Source of the DNA: CAYLXP01 sp964387425
Lineage (GTDB): Bacteria; Verrucomicrobiota; Kiritimatiellia; UBA8416
Direction of reading: 5' to 3'
DNA: 19,633 nt
Assembly (NCBI GenBank): GCA_964387425.1
Contig: CAYLXP010000104.1
Location: 1-19,633, forward strand
Shown here piece after piece: positions 6,179 to 14,775 of the stretch. The notes below the pieces were generated by a model. That model did no database searches. It was not told where the DNA came from and saw nothing but the letters and a program-made list of their open reading frames with translations. The position numbers and the translations under genes are program-made. The first letter of the stretch is position 1; each line of letters begins with the position of its first letter.

Positions 6179-8041
6179 ATGTCATTCATGAAAGCAGTTC
6201 TTGGTCTTGCATTGTGTGGTTCGGTGGTCGTTGGGGAGACACTGCCACCTCTGTCCGGCGATGACGTTCCCAAGAGCGTTGAGGCGTTATGGGCGGATTT
6301 CGATCCGCGTGCCGAACCGCTCAACGTTGAGGTCCTGAAAGAGTGGGAAGAGGATGGCGTTGTGCTGAAGGTGCTGCGGTATCGCATCGGTATCTTCAAA
6401 GGACAAAAAGCCATGATGGCGGGTGTGTATGGCTACCCGAAGGGCGGCAAGAACCTTCCGGGTCTGGTTCAGATTCACGGGGGAGGGCAATACGCCGACC
6501 ATAAGGCGCCGCTGACGAATGCCAAGCGGGGTTACGCTACCATCTCCATCTCCTGGGCCGGCCGGATCAGTGCTCCGGGCTACAGGGTATCCCCGAATGA
6601 GGTGAAGCTCTTCTGGGAAGGCAAGACCGACCATCCCCACTACAAGGTCATTACCGACTGGGGTGCGCTCGACGGATATCACGCGCCGTTCCGCTACAAG
6701 CATGGGTTTTCACAGTCCAAGCCGCACGAGCATACGCTGGATGCGGTGGCGTCGCCGCGTAACGACTCCTGGTTCCTCAGCACGCTCGGCGCCCGCCGCG
6801 CGTTGACTTTCCTTGAGCAGCAGCCGGAAGTGAATGGAGAGAAGCTCGGGGTGTACGGCCACTCGATGGGCGGCAAACTGACCGTGATGGTGGCGGGTAC
6901 GGATGATCGCGTTAAGGCCGCGGTGCCGTCCTGCGGTGGCATGAGCCATCGGGGTGATGAAGACGTACTGATTCGAGATATGATTTGCGACGATGCTTAC
7001 CTGAAGCACATCACTTGCCCGATCCTGTTTCAGAGTCCGGCGAACGATTTCCACGGGCGCATTGATGACTTGCAGGTAGCCATAACCGAAATCCAGAGCA
7101 AGGACTGGCGTGTCACGTGCGCTCCGCATCACAACCACCAGGACACTGCCAACTACGAGGTCGCCAGCCAGCTTTGGTTCGATCAGTACCTGAAGGGGAC
7201 GTTGACACTTCCTGCAACGCCACAGCTCAAAGTAGACTTCAACACGAAGGACCGCGTCCCGGTCGTGTCGGTTGTGCCGGATGAATCGATGCCCATCCTG
7301 GCCGTGGACGTCTACTACACCCGGCATGGCCAGATGGGTGGTCTCAAGAGTGATATGGCCAATACGAAGAACCGGTTCTGGCACCATGCGCCGGCTACGA
7401 AGAGTAGAGATCGTTGGCAAGCCAGGTTGCCGTTGTCGAACAGGGACAAACCGCTTTGGGTTTACGCCAACGTGATCTACAAGCTGGAGGAGCTCGTCTC
7501 CTACGCCGGCTACTATTACAGAGTCGGTTCAAGTGAGACATTCGCCCTGTCCTCGTTAATGCCCATATTCGCAGGTGAGGAACTCAAAAGGGCGGGTGTC
7601 CAAGCAACCGTGAAGCCGTCCCTACTGATCGAGAACTTCGAGGGTGACTGGGAGAAGGAGTGGTTCACCTACCGGATGGAGGAGTGGGCACGCTCAACCC
7701 ACAAGATCTATGACGACCGGTGGAAGGCGCCGGCGGGCGCCAAGCTTGCGCTTGAAGTGCGGGCGGAACAGGCCAACACGCTTGTCATCGGGATCGACGC
7801 GTATGGCGCCGAAGTGAATATCGCTGGAGGTGGCGAATGGCAGACGGTCGCCGTTTCTGCCTCCGACTTCCGTGATGCCACAGGTGACGTGTTGAACAAC
7901 TGGGACGGCATCATGGAGCTTAGCCTTGGTGCTGCGCAGACGCTGAGAGAGAGGGTGGACGGCGAGAACAAGTCGACCAAGCTCGGTGCACCATGGAACG
8001 GGCCCAAGCCGGAATTCCGCAACCTGCGTTGGGTCCCATGA
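6179..8041 (+). CDS. Secreted alpha/beta-hydrolase, acetyl esterase-like
   Basis: This is a serine hydrolase of the acetyl xylan esterase / dienelactone hydrolase type. It probably removes acetyl or other acyl groups from the polysaccharide so that the glycosidases can act. A short signal peptide (about residues 1-19) precedes an alpha/beta-hydrolase domain. The oxyanion region is Q-I-H-G-G-G-Q at 98-104, and the nucleophile elbow G-H-S-M-G-G holds Ser229. An acid candidate is Asp290 in S-P-A-N-D-F-H-G, and the catalytic His should be in H-H-N-H-Q-D-T (317-323). From about residue 500 a separate beta-sandwich-like region begins with L-L-I-E-N-F-E-G-D-W, possibly a carbohydrate-binding domain. 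It follows the GH-A-like gene after 15 bases, with GGAAGG overlapping that gene's stop region, and precedes a GH29 gene by 38 bases. The substrate is not readable from sequence. Confidence 0.85.
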   Translation: MSFMKAVLGLALCGSVVVGETLPPLSGDDVPKSVEALWADFDPRAEPLNVEVLKEWEEDGVVLKVLRYRIGIFKGQKAMMAGVYGYPKGGKNLPGLVQIHGGGQYADHKAPLTNAKRGYATISISWAGRISAPGYRVSPNEVKLFWEGKTDHPHYKVITDWGALDGYHAPFRYKHGFSQSKPHEHTLDAVASPRNDSWFLSTLGARRALTFLEQQPEVNGEKLGVYGHSMGGKLTVMVAGTDDRVKAAVPSCGGMSHRGDEDVLIRDMICDDAYLKHITCPILFQSPANDFHGRIDDLQVAITEIQSKDWRVTCAPHHNHQDTANYEVASQLWFDQYLKGTLTLPATPQLKVDFNTKDRVPVVSVVPDESMPILAVDVYYTRHGQMGGLKSDMANTKNRFWHHAPATKSRDRWQARLPLSNRDKPLWVYANVIYKLEELVSYAGYYYRVGSSETFALSSLMPIFAGEELKRAGVQATVKPSLLIENFEGDWEKEWFTYRMEEWARSTHKIYDDRWKAPAGAKLALEVRAEQANTLVIGIDAYGAEVNIAGGGEWQTVAVSASDFRDATGDVLNNWDGIMELSLGAAQTLRERVDGENKSTKLGAPWNGPKPEFRNLRWVP

Positions 8042-8079
8042 CGATGCGGGGGGAACGAGTTTGAGCAAAGGAGGCCAAT

Positions 8080-9270
8080 ATGCGGCAGGAACCTCGAATT
8101 CATATGTCTCGACGTGATCTGATCAAAGTGACTGGCGCGGCGGCGGCAACAGCCTGCCTGCCGAGTGGCGTGACCGCTGGACCGGGGAAGGTGCCTGGCT
8201 ATCTGAAGGACTATGCCAAGCAGTACGCGAAGGACCCGCGCGCGGCGGCACGCGCCTGGTTCGCGGATGCCAAGTACGGCCTCTTCATGCATTACGGGCT
8301 TTATAGCCTGCTTGCACGGGGTGAGTGGGTCATGTTGCGGGAGAAGATCCCGATCCCGGCATACATGAAGCATAAGAACCGTTTCACGGCCGAGAAGTTC
8401 GATGCCGATTTCATCACCGACATGGCGCTTGAGGCCGGCATGAAGTACGTCAATATCACCTCCCGACACCACGACGGCTTCAGCCTTTTTGAGACGGCTC
8501 AGAATGACTATCACGCCAAGGCCGCACCGGCGAAGCGCGACCTGATCGCGGAGCTGGCCGAGCAGTGCCGCAAGAAGGATCTTGGGTTCTTTCTGTACTA
8601 CTCCTACGCGGCGGACTGGTGGCATCCGTGGTTCTATGACCGGGAGGCGGGCTGGCAGGCTGCGCGCCCCGCGTACAAGACGCGCCCTCCGCAGTATAAG
8701 TGGCGGAAGGACGAGGATTTCCGCAAGTACGTCGACTTCGTGCACGCCCAGCTGCGCGAGCTGCTTACGAACTACGGTCCGATCGCCGGCATCTGGTTTG
8801 ATCCCATCATGGGGTTCTACGCGCGCCCGGATCTGTTTCCGATGGACGAGACCTACGCGCTGGTGCGTTCGCTTCAGCCACAGACGTTGATTTCGTTCAA
8901 GCAGGGCGCCACCGGCACCGAGGATTTTGCCGCGCCGGAGCGTAGCGGCCATTCCCTGGTCGACCGCGTGAAGAAGATGGCCCCCCAGTGGGCGCACGTG
9001 GCCGAGAAGGCGTGGAACGCCAACAAGGACAAGCACAACGAAATCTGCGACACGCTGCAACCGCGCGTTTGGGGCTACAAGAAGGCCGATGCGGACAAGC
9101 TCTGCAAGCCCGACGACGTGATGGAGAAACTCAAGAACGCCTGGGCCATGAACTGCAACCTTCTGCTGAACACGGGTCCGCTGCCGGACGGCTCGATCAA
9201 TCCGCCCGAAGCCGCAACCTTCCGTACGGTCGGCAAACGGCTGCGCACGGAGGGGCTCATCGATAGTTGA
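8080..9270 (+). CDS. Alpha-L-fucosidase, GH29, Tat-exported
   Basis: This retaining exo-acting fucosidase would release terminal alpha-L-fucose. The N-terminus has a twin-arginine motif S-R-R-D-L-I-K (10-16) followed by a small-residue hydrophobic stretch, so export by Tat in folded form is likely; the other exported proteins here look Sec-dependent. GH29 marks: G-L-F-M-H-Y-G at 67-73, S-R-H-H-D-G-F at 128-134, and N-Y-G-P-I-A-G-I-W-F-D with nucleophile Asp241. Further on are P-E-R-S-G, N-E-I-C-D-T with Glu321, a following V-W-G-Y, and N-L-L-L-N-T-G-P. It is the shortest of the four GH29 proteins, with just the catalytic barrel and little C-terminal domain. AAGGAGG lies 5 bases before the ATG. 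It is the third gene of a tight unit, and a REP-like pair follows it. Confidence 0.93.
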   Translation: MRQEPRIHMSRRDLIKVTGAAAATACLPSGVTAGPGKVPGYLKDYAKQYAKDPRAAARAWFADAKYGLFMHYGLYSLLARGEWVMLREKIPIPAYMKHKNRFTAEKFDADFITDMALEAGMKYVNITSRHHDGFSLFETAQNDYHAKAAPAKRDLIAELAEQCRKKDLGFFLYYSYAADWWHPWFYDREAGWQAARPAYKTRPPQYKWRKDEDFRKYVDFVHAQLRELLTNYGPIAGIWFDPIMGFYARPDLFPMDETYALVRSLQPQTLISFKQGATGTEDFAAPERSGHSLVDRVKKMAPQWAHVAEKAWNANKDKHNEICDTLQPRVWGYKKADADKLCKPDDVMEKLKNAWAMNCNLLLNTGPLPDGSINPPEAATFRTVGKRLRTEGLIDS

Positions 9271-9327
9271 GGAGCGCCGCCCCCGAGCGCGCTCGGACTG
9301 ATCATTGGTGGAACTTTCCAGTATTTG

Positions 9328-9396
9328 CGGCCTAAAGGCCGAACTACAAACGGGTAGTCATATGAATCCGGCGTATGTAGTCCGGGCTTTAGCCCG
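9328..9396. repeat. Inverted pair of GTAG-headed REP-like hairpins
   Basis: On the - strand (9347-9328) the unit is GTAGTTCGGCCTTTAGGCCG; on the + strand (9377-9396) it is GTAGTCCGGGCTTTAGCCCG. Both have a GTAG head, a 5-bp stem and a TTTA loop. They differ by one compensatory pair within the stem (C-G versus G-C), which is strong evidence that the hairpin is maintained. They lie head to head, with 29 bases between the GTAG ends, in the 167-base gap between two GH29 genes. The form matches known REP sequences. No RAYT transposase gene is in the window. Confidence 0.8.
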
Positions 9397-9437
9397 TGAA
9401 TTGGCAAGGGAGCTTCGGGTCAGGAGAGGAGTGAAAC

Positions 9438-10934
9438 ATGAGAAAGACGATTCTGTGTGCATTGAGTAGTGTGTTGATATCAGGCCTCATTGCCACAGCC
9501 GAGATTGAACCAACCTGGGAGTCACTGGCGGAGCACTACGAGGTGCCGCAGTGGTTTGTGGATGGCAAGTTAGGTGTCTGGTTCCACTGGGGTATTCCCT
9601 CTTCGGTTGATGACGGGCGGCCCCATGACGGGTCGCACTACGGCGCGTGGATGTACGGAACCGAGGGGCAGCTCAGTGCCTCGAAGCATCCCGAGGCCGT
9701 TCAGCGACTAACCGACTGGCATAACAAGCACTATGGCCATTACTCCGAGTTCGGCTATGAAGATTTGATTCCGCGATTCAAGGCCGAGAACTGGGACCCG
9801 GGCGCCCTGGTCAAGTTGGTCAAGGATGTCGGCGCTCATTTCATCATGCCGGTGGCCTGTCATCACGACAACTTCGACATGTATGACTCCTTCCACCCCT
9901 GGAACTCCGTGGATATGGGGCCCAAGCGCGACACGCTGAAAGAGTGGAAGGCGGCAGCCCGTAAACACGGACTGAAATTCGGGGTCTCCACGCACCTTTA
10001 CTGGTCGCCGCGATTCTTCAATTCCGCGCGCAAGTGTCAGAAGGAGGGCACGCTGGCGTGGGAGCTGTTCAACATGGATTACCCGCCGCAGCGCTATGCC
10101 TACGATGATGCGTGGAACGAGCATTGGTATGCCCGCTGTTGGGAGATCATTGAGAAGTACGATCCCGACATGTTCAATAACGATTCGCCGTACCCCAACA
10201 TCAACAGCGGGAAGGGACTCGGGGTAAAGCTATTCGCCGCATTCGTGAACAAGGACCACCAACAGAACAACGGGAAACAGGACTGCGTGCTCTCCTTCAA
10301 GAACGCGAGCCAGAACCGGAAGGCCTTCACCTACAACATGGAACGCGGGAGTGCGGCTGAGATCGAGCCTGAGCCCTGGATGTGGGCGACCGATCTTTCT
10401 GGTACCTGGTTCTACCGGGATGGCGCAGCCAACCGGATGAGTATCCCCGTCATGGTCGGTAACGCGATTGACTCGGTGAGTAAGAACGGTGTGATCATGC
10501 TCAACATCGCGCTCACGGGTGACGGCACGATTCCGGACAACCAGATGGAATACCTCAATGCCTTCCGTGATCTGATGCATATGAACGGCGAGGGCATCTA
10601 CGGCAGCTGCCCGTGGAAAACGTTTGGTGAAGGCCCGCTTGTCATCAAAGCCGGCCGCGGTAGTGAGAACCTCAAGTCATGGTGCCCGAAGGATATCCGC
10701 TTCACGACCAAGGATGGCAAGCTCTATGCCTTTGTCCTCGCGCCGCCGACTGAGGATATTGTGATCAAGACGCTGGCCACCGGCGGGATCTATGAAGGTG
10801 AGGTCGGGAGCGTCTCCTTGCTCGGTAGCGACGAGACGCTGAAGTGGAAGCGGACGGCTGCGGGGCTCACGATTGAGCGCCCGAAGACGCTCAGTGACAA
10901 GCTCGTTCTCGGTTTCAGGATCACCGGGATGTGA
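9438..10934 (+). CDS. Alpha-L-fucosidase-like, GH29, with altered nucleophile segment
   Basis: A secreted GH29-family protein, probably a fucosidase. The signal peptide is M-R-K-T-I-L-C and onward to about residue 21. Family marks: G-V-W-F-H-W-G at 46-52, A-C-H-H-D-N-F at 140-146, T-L-K-E-W-K-A-A-A-R-K-H-G-L-K-F-G-V at 166-183, and a Y-D-P-D-M-F-N-N-D segment with Asp249 at the nucleophile position. Here the usual W-x-D-G is replaced by N-N-D-S-P, so specificity may differ. M-E-R-G at 301-304, then E-P-W-M-W-A-T-D-L-S-G-T-W-F-Y and V-I-M-L-N-I-A-L, correspond to the family's later conserved blocks. A C-terminal beta domain occupies about residues 400-498. GGAGAGGAG precedes the ATG by about 6 bases. 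It stands alone between two repeat-filled gaps. Confidence 0.88.
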   Translation: MRKTILCALSSVLISGLIATAEIEPTWESLAEHYEVPQWFVDGKLGVWFHWGIPSSVDDGRPHDGSHYGAWMYGTEGQLSASKHPEAVQRLTDWHNKHYGHYSEFGYEDLIPRFKAENWDPGALVKLVKDVGAHFIMPVACHHDNFDMYDSFHPWNSVDMGPKRDTLKEWKAAARKHGLKFGVSTHLYWSPRFFNSARKCQKEGTLAWELFNMDYPPQRYAYDDAWNEHWYARCWEIIEKYDPDMFNNDSPYPNINSGKGLGVKLFAAFVNKDHQQNNGKQDCVLSFKNASQNRKAFTYNMERGSAAEIEPEPWMWATDLSGTWFYRDGAANRMSIPVMVGNAIDSVSKNGVIMLNIALTGDGTIPDNQMEYLNAFRDLMHMNGEGIYGSCPWKTFGEGPLVIKAGRGSENLKSWCPKDIRFTTKDGKLYAFVLAPPTEDIVIKTLATGGIYEGEVGSVSLLGSDETLKWKRTAAGLTIERPKTLSDKLVLGFRITGM

Positions 10935-10959
10935 GGGATGCAGGACGAGGAAACCGGTG

Positions 10960-11038
10960 GACGATTACGGGCGACGATTACGGAAGACGAGAGTCTTCCT
11001 CTACAGATCGTGAGCCGTAATCGTCGCCCGTAATCGTC
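10960..11038. repeat. Perfect 24-bp inverted repeat around a GTAG hairpin
   Basis: Arms 10960-10983 and 11015-11038 are exact reverse complements, 24 of 24 bases. Each arm contains a repeated 11-mer, GACGATTACGG, separated by GC. Inside, GGAAGAC (10982-10988) and GTCTTCC (10993-10999) form a 7-bp hairpin that on the - strand is headed by GTAG (11004-11001). This again matches a REP-like unit nested in a larger palindrome. It fills the 131-base gap between two GH29 genes and ends 15 bases before the likely ribosome-binding site of the next. Confidence 0.85.
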
Positions 11039-11065
11039 AATCGAGAGGGCGAACGGAGTACCAGA

Positions 11066-12550
11066 ATGAGACTGATTTCGAAATCCGTTATTGGGGCATC
11101 TGTCTTGGCCGCAGGCATACAGACAATGCAAGCCGCAGCCCCTAATCTCGCAGAGGATCCGTTTGCGCTAGAGCAGGCACAGCACCGGTCGAAAGGCGAG
11201 CGCCCGTGGGTGGGCAAGACGCCGGAAGAGATGCGGGCCTGGGCGAGAGAGAACCTTCACCATAAATTGACGTCCAGGGTGGTCATCGATGCGGCCGCGC
11301 ATCCTGAGTGGGAGTGGTTTCGGAAGGCGGGCCTAGGCCTGTTCCTGCATTGGGGACCGGCGAGTGTTGAGCCAAACAACGGCGATGCGTGGGCGATGGT
11401 CTGGTCTGAGGCGAAGGCCAGGGCTGGCCGCAAGATGATCCTGGCGGAAGATATGTTCGCCGTCGCCGAGACATGGAATCCCGAGAACTACGATCCCGAC
11501 AGGTGGATGGCCGCTGCCTCCAAGGCGGGGTTCGGCTACGCGGTGCTGACTACCCGTCATCATGATGGCTACTGTCTGTGGCCGAGCGAACATGGATCGT
11601 GGGACACCGGCGACCATATGGAAGGCCGTGACTTGGTTCGAGGCTACGTGGATGCCTGCCGCAAACATGGTCTGAGAATTGGCTTCTACTACTCCGGTCC
11701 CAACTGGCACTACGACTACAAGAGCCGGGAGTTCATGTGGCCACCGGGCAAGACATTCCGGCTGAACCACAAGCATGAGCGGCTCGATGCTTCAACCAAG
11801 TTAACTCCACTCATGAGCACGAGTTGTCCTGCTGAGAAAGAAGAGTCCACGGGGCAGGTGCGCGAGCTGATGAGCAACTATGGCCCGATTGACATGATGT
11901 GGTGGGACGGCAACAGCATCATGACTCCCGAGGAGCTAGCCAAGCTGCAGCCGGAGGTTTTCGTGGCGCGCGGTCTGATTGCCACGCCGGAAGGGGTGCA
12001 CCACGGCGAGAGTGAGAACGTCAAGGTGACCAACGAAGCCGGCTGGTGGTGGGAGCTTTGTATCAAGTCAGAGAACAACTTCACGCCTTACTGGCACTAT
12101 GGCGTAGAGTGCGAGCGCAACCATTGGGATACCAACAAGCTGCTGAGCGAGCTGGTGCGCTGTCGTGCCCTGGGTGGGAACCTGCTGGTGAACATTCCGC
12201 CGCGTGGTAACGGCGAGATGATGGATTGGTTCTACGAGGTCTGTGACGAAATGGCGGAGTGGATGAAGCACTCCCGCGAGGCGGTTTGCGATGTGGATCT
12301 CGACGCACCACTGCCCATGCTGGACAAGACGCAGAACTACACGACCGTCAAAGGCGACACCTGGTACGCCATGGCGAACGACAGGGGCGTGGTGTTCATT
12401 CACGACGTAGAGCAGCCGCAATCCGTCACGCTGCTACGGACCGGCAGCAAACTGAACCATGAATTCCGCGATGGCTCCCTTCGGGTGGTCGTGCCGAAAG
12501 CGATGCAGACAAGTCTGCCGGACATGGTGAAGATCATCTTCAGTGAGTAG
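11066..12550 (+). CDS. Alpha-L-fucosidase, GH29
   Basis: A secreted retaining fucosidase. The signal peptide spans about residues 1-24, ending M-Q-A-A-A. A ~50-residue lead follows before the catalytic barrel. Family marks: G-L-G-L-F-L-H-W-G at 89-97, T-R-H-H-D-G-Y at 163-169, Y-G-P-I-D-M-M-W-W-D-G with nucleophile Asp281, and G-W-W-W-E-L-C with Glu330 at the position of the family's W-E-x-C block. G-G-N-L-L-V-N-I-P-P-R-G-N-G closes the barrel. The C-terminal ~90 residues look like a short beta domain. CGGAG lies 7 bases before the ATG. The GH115 gene follows after 26 bases, so removal of fucose and of uronic acid branches is probably co-expressed. The linkage acted on cannot be told. Confidence 0.93.
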   Translation: MRLISKSVIGASVLAAGIQTMQAAAPNLAEDPFALEQAQHRSKGERPWVGKTPEEMRAWARENLHHKLTSRVVIDAAAHPEWEWFRKAGLGLFLHWGPASVEPNNGDAWAMVWSEAKARAGRKMILAEDMFAVAETWNPENYDPDRWMAAASKAGFGYAVLTTRHHDGYCLWPSEHGSWDTGDHMEGRDLVRGYVDACRKHGLRIGFYYSGPNWHYDYKSREFMWPPGKTFRLNHKHERLDASTKLTPLMSTSCPAEKEESTGQVRELMSNYGPIDMMWWDGNSIMTPEELAKLQPEVFVARGLIATPEGVHHGESENVKVTNEAGWWWELCIKSENNFTPYWHYGVECERNHWDTNKLLSELVRCRALGGNLLVNIPPRGNGEMMDWFYEVCDEMAEWMKHSREAVCDVDLDAPLPMLDKTQNYTTVKGDTWYAMANDRGVVFIHDVEQPQSVTLLRTGSKLNHEFRDGSLRVVVPKAMQTSLPDMVKIIFSE

Positions 12551-12576
12551 GTAACAAACAGAGAAGGAGATGTGTT

Positions 12577-14775
12577 TTGAAGATCAGAGAATTGGCCCTT
12601 GTGTGTACGATGATGTTCCTTGCGGGCGCCCGGTTGGTTTCCGCTGCGCCGGAAAGCGTCACGATTGACGGTGATACGCCGTGGATTGTCATGGAAAAGG
12701 ACTTCGAGAATCCGGCGATCCAGGAGGCGATCCGGGATGCAGAGCGTGACTGGTACAAGGTGTTTGGCTATCCGCCGGTGATCTTCAAGAACGATACGCG
12801 GGGCGCATGGAGAGGTCCGGTGGTGATTTTCGGTTCTGCCGCAAACTCGAGACACCTGGTTGACACCCAGGTTCCGGAAGGACCGGAACAGCATCGCCTG
12901 TTTCTCGGACAGGTGAAGCACAACCCCGCACTCATTGCCGCCGGTTCAGACACGCGGGGAACCATCTTTGCCATCTACACCTTCTGTGAGCAGGTGCTGG
13001 GCATCGACCCGATGTATGTGTTCACCGACAGCGTCCCGAAGAAGCGCAAGGAGATCACGTTTACGGCGGCTGACGAATACGTCTCGAAGAAACCGACCTT
13101 CGAGAATCGCGGCTGGTTCATCAACGACGAAGAACTGCACGACGGGATGCATCGCGATCCGCTGAACGGCAACGTGATTTCGATGGAGTGGATGGACAAG
13201 ATCCTGGAGACCCTCCTGCGTACCAAGGGCAACATGATCGCCCCCGAATCAGCCCCGTATTCGGACGCTACCGTTTACGATCTCTGTAAGCGCCGGGATG
13301 TCATCATTACCTTCCATCATATTCTTCCGTGCGGCCTGAACATGATGGACTGGCCCGAAGAAGTCCCGTTCTCCTACATCAACCACAAGGACATTCTGGA
13401 AGATGCCTGGCGTAAGTCAGCGAAGGTGTTGGCCGACAAGAAAGTGGCCTGGACGGTTGGTTTTCGTGGGGAGAGCGATGGGGCGTTCTGGAACAGCGAT
13501 CCCGCCGCGCCGAAGGATGACCAGGGGCGCGCGGATATCATTTCCGAGGCGATGCACAAGCAGGTGGAGATTATTCGCGAGATCGACCCGGATGCCACCA
13601 TTATTGCGGCCCTCTGGAATGAGCTGGGTGCGTTCTACAACAAGGGCATCCTGAAGGTGCCGGAAGGCATCTGCAAAATGTTTGCCGACGACGGACGCGG
13701 CTTCATGCGTGACAAAGGCGACGGCTCCGATCTCGATGAAGGCGATGGGCTCTACTATCATGTCCAGATGATGATGAATACGCAGAACCGCACCTCCGAA
13801 ATGGTGCCTCCAGCGCGGATCTACAAGGAGCTGCGGCGCTACGTGGAGCGGGGAGCCACGAAGTACGCGATCATCAACGTGAGTGGCATCCGTCCCGCAG
13901 CGATGTCGGTGAACGCCATCAACGACTTCCTCTGGGATGCGGAGCCGTATCTGAGCAAGGCGTCGGATGCCGCCATGAAGGACTATCTGCTGGAGTGGTA
14001 TGGCCGGGCGTTCGGTCCGGAGTTGGCTGCCGATCTGACGGCTCTGCGCCTGCAGTACTACGATATTCCCTATATGCGTGAGAATATGCCCAATCCCCAT
14101 CGCTGGAGCGGCGCGCGCGGGGAGCACCTGTTCCAGTACATGATTCAGGATATGCTGAAGCGCTACGGGAAGGCTATCATGGCTGGCGACGACATCTCGG
14201 ACCTCGATCAGTTTGGCGAGCGCTTCAAGCAGGCGACCGGGCCGCTGACTGAGACCGCGGAGTTCTTCCCTGCGCTGTGGGCGGAAACAAAAAGGTTGGA
14301 AGCCAAGATTCCTGAAGGCCGTAAGGACTACTACCAGGCACACTTCACCTACCAGGTGGCCGTGCATATGTATGGCTGCCGGGCGCTCACCATTGTGACC
14401 GATGCACTGCAGCAGTATCTCGATGACCGCGATCCCAAGGCATTCGCGGAACGGATCGCGTTGGCTTTGGAGGAACAGGAGAAGATCATTGCCGAAGCCC
14501 ACAAGGCGGAATACGGCATTTGGGACACGATGTTCATGCATGCCCGCCTGATGGACCTCTTTCGTACCCGCCTGCTGCTCAAAGAGACCATCGCCAAGAT
14601 TGAGGGCACACCTTACACCGCGGGCTATCGTGGTTTCATGCACGGTTCGTTCTGGGGATCCGCACAGGATTACATGAACAACGCCGAAGGTACGTATCCC
14701 TATTTCTACAAACACACCGGCCGTGGGCTGGAGGTGTTGGAACGCGAAGAAGAGAACTCACCACGGAGACACTGA
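12577..14775 (+). CDS. GH115-type alpha-glucuronidase, secreted
   Basis: It resembles GH115, a family known to remove (4-O-methyl-)glucuronic acid side chains; here the branches may sit on a fucose-rich polymer. I use a TTG start because GAAGGAG lies 7 bases upstream and it yields a clean signal peptide (K-I-R-E then a hydrophobic run, V-S-A end at about 23). The next in-frame ATG is 12610, inside that peptide. Family-like blocks: G-S-D-T-R-G-T-I-F-A-I-Y at 123-134, R-G-W-F-I-N-D-E-E at 178-186, V-G-F-R-G-E-S-D-G at 294-302, L-W-N-E-L-G-A-F-Y, G-L-Y-Y-H-V-Q, and N-V-S-G-I-R-P from 434. Its length of 732 fits a GH115 without a long C-terminal accessory domain. The last six codons and the stop come from an inverted repeat element, so the C-terminus may have been replaced. 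Confidence 0.8.
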   Translation: MKIRELALVCTMMFLAGARLVSAAPESVTIDGDTPWIVMEKDFENPAIQEAIRDAERDWYKVFGYPPVIFKNDTRGAWRGPVVIFGSAANSRHLVDTQVPEGPEQHRLFLGQVKHNPALIAAGSDTRGTIFAIYTFCEQVLGIDPMYVFTDSVPKKRKEITFTAADEYVSKKPTFENRGWFINDEELHDGMHRDPLNGNVISMEWMDKILETLLRTKGNMIAPESAPYSDATVYDLCKRRDVIITFHHILPCGLNMMDWPEEVPFSYINHKDILEDAWRKSAKVLADKKVAWTVGFRGESDGAFWNSDPAAPKDDQGRADIISEAMHKQVEIIREIDPDATIIAALWNELGAFYNKGILKVPEGICKMFADDGRGFMRDKGDGSDLDEGDGLYYHVQMMMNTQNRTSEMVPPARIYKELRRYVERGATKYAIINVSGIRPAAMSVNAINDFLWDAEPYLSKASDAAMKDYLLEWYGRAFGPELAADLTALRLQYYDIPYMRENMPNPHRWSGARGEHLFQYMIQDMLKRYGKAIMAGDDISDLDQFGERFKQATGPLTETAEFFPALWAETKRLEAKIPEGRKDYYQAHFTYQVAVHMYGCRALTIVTDALQQYLDDRDPKAFAERIALALEEQEKIIAEAHKAEYGIWDTMFMHARLMDLFRTRLLLKETIAKIEGTPYTAGYRGFMHGSFWGSAQDYMNNAEGTYPYFYKHTGRGLEVLEREEENSPRRH

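Noticed and set aside
7708..9060. Long - strand reading frame (450 codons)
   Set aside because: It spans the esterase end and the GH29 gene, both well supported on the + strand, and shows no domain-like sequence.
13417..14715. Long - strand reading frame (432 codons)
   Set aside because: It is antisense to the GH115-type gene, whose family blocks are clear. The frame is a compositional shadow.
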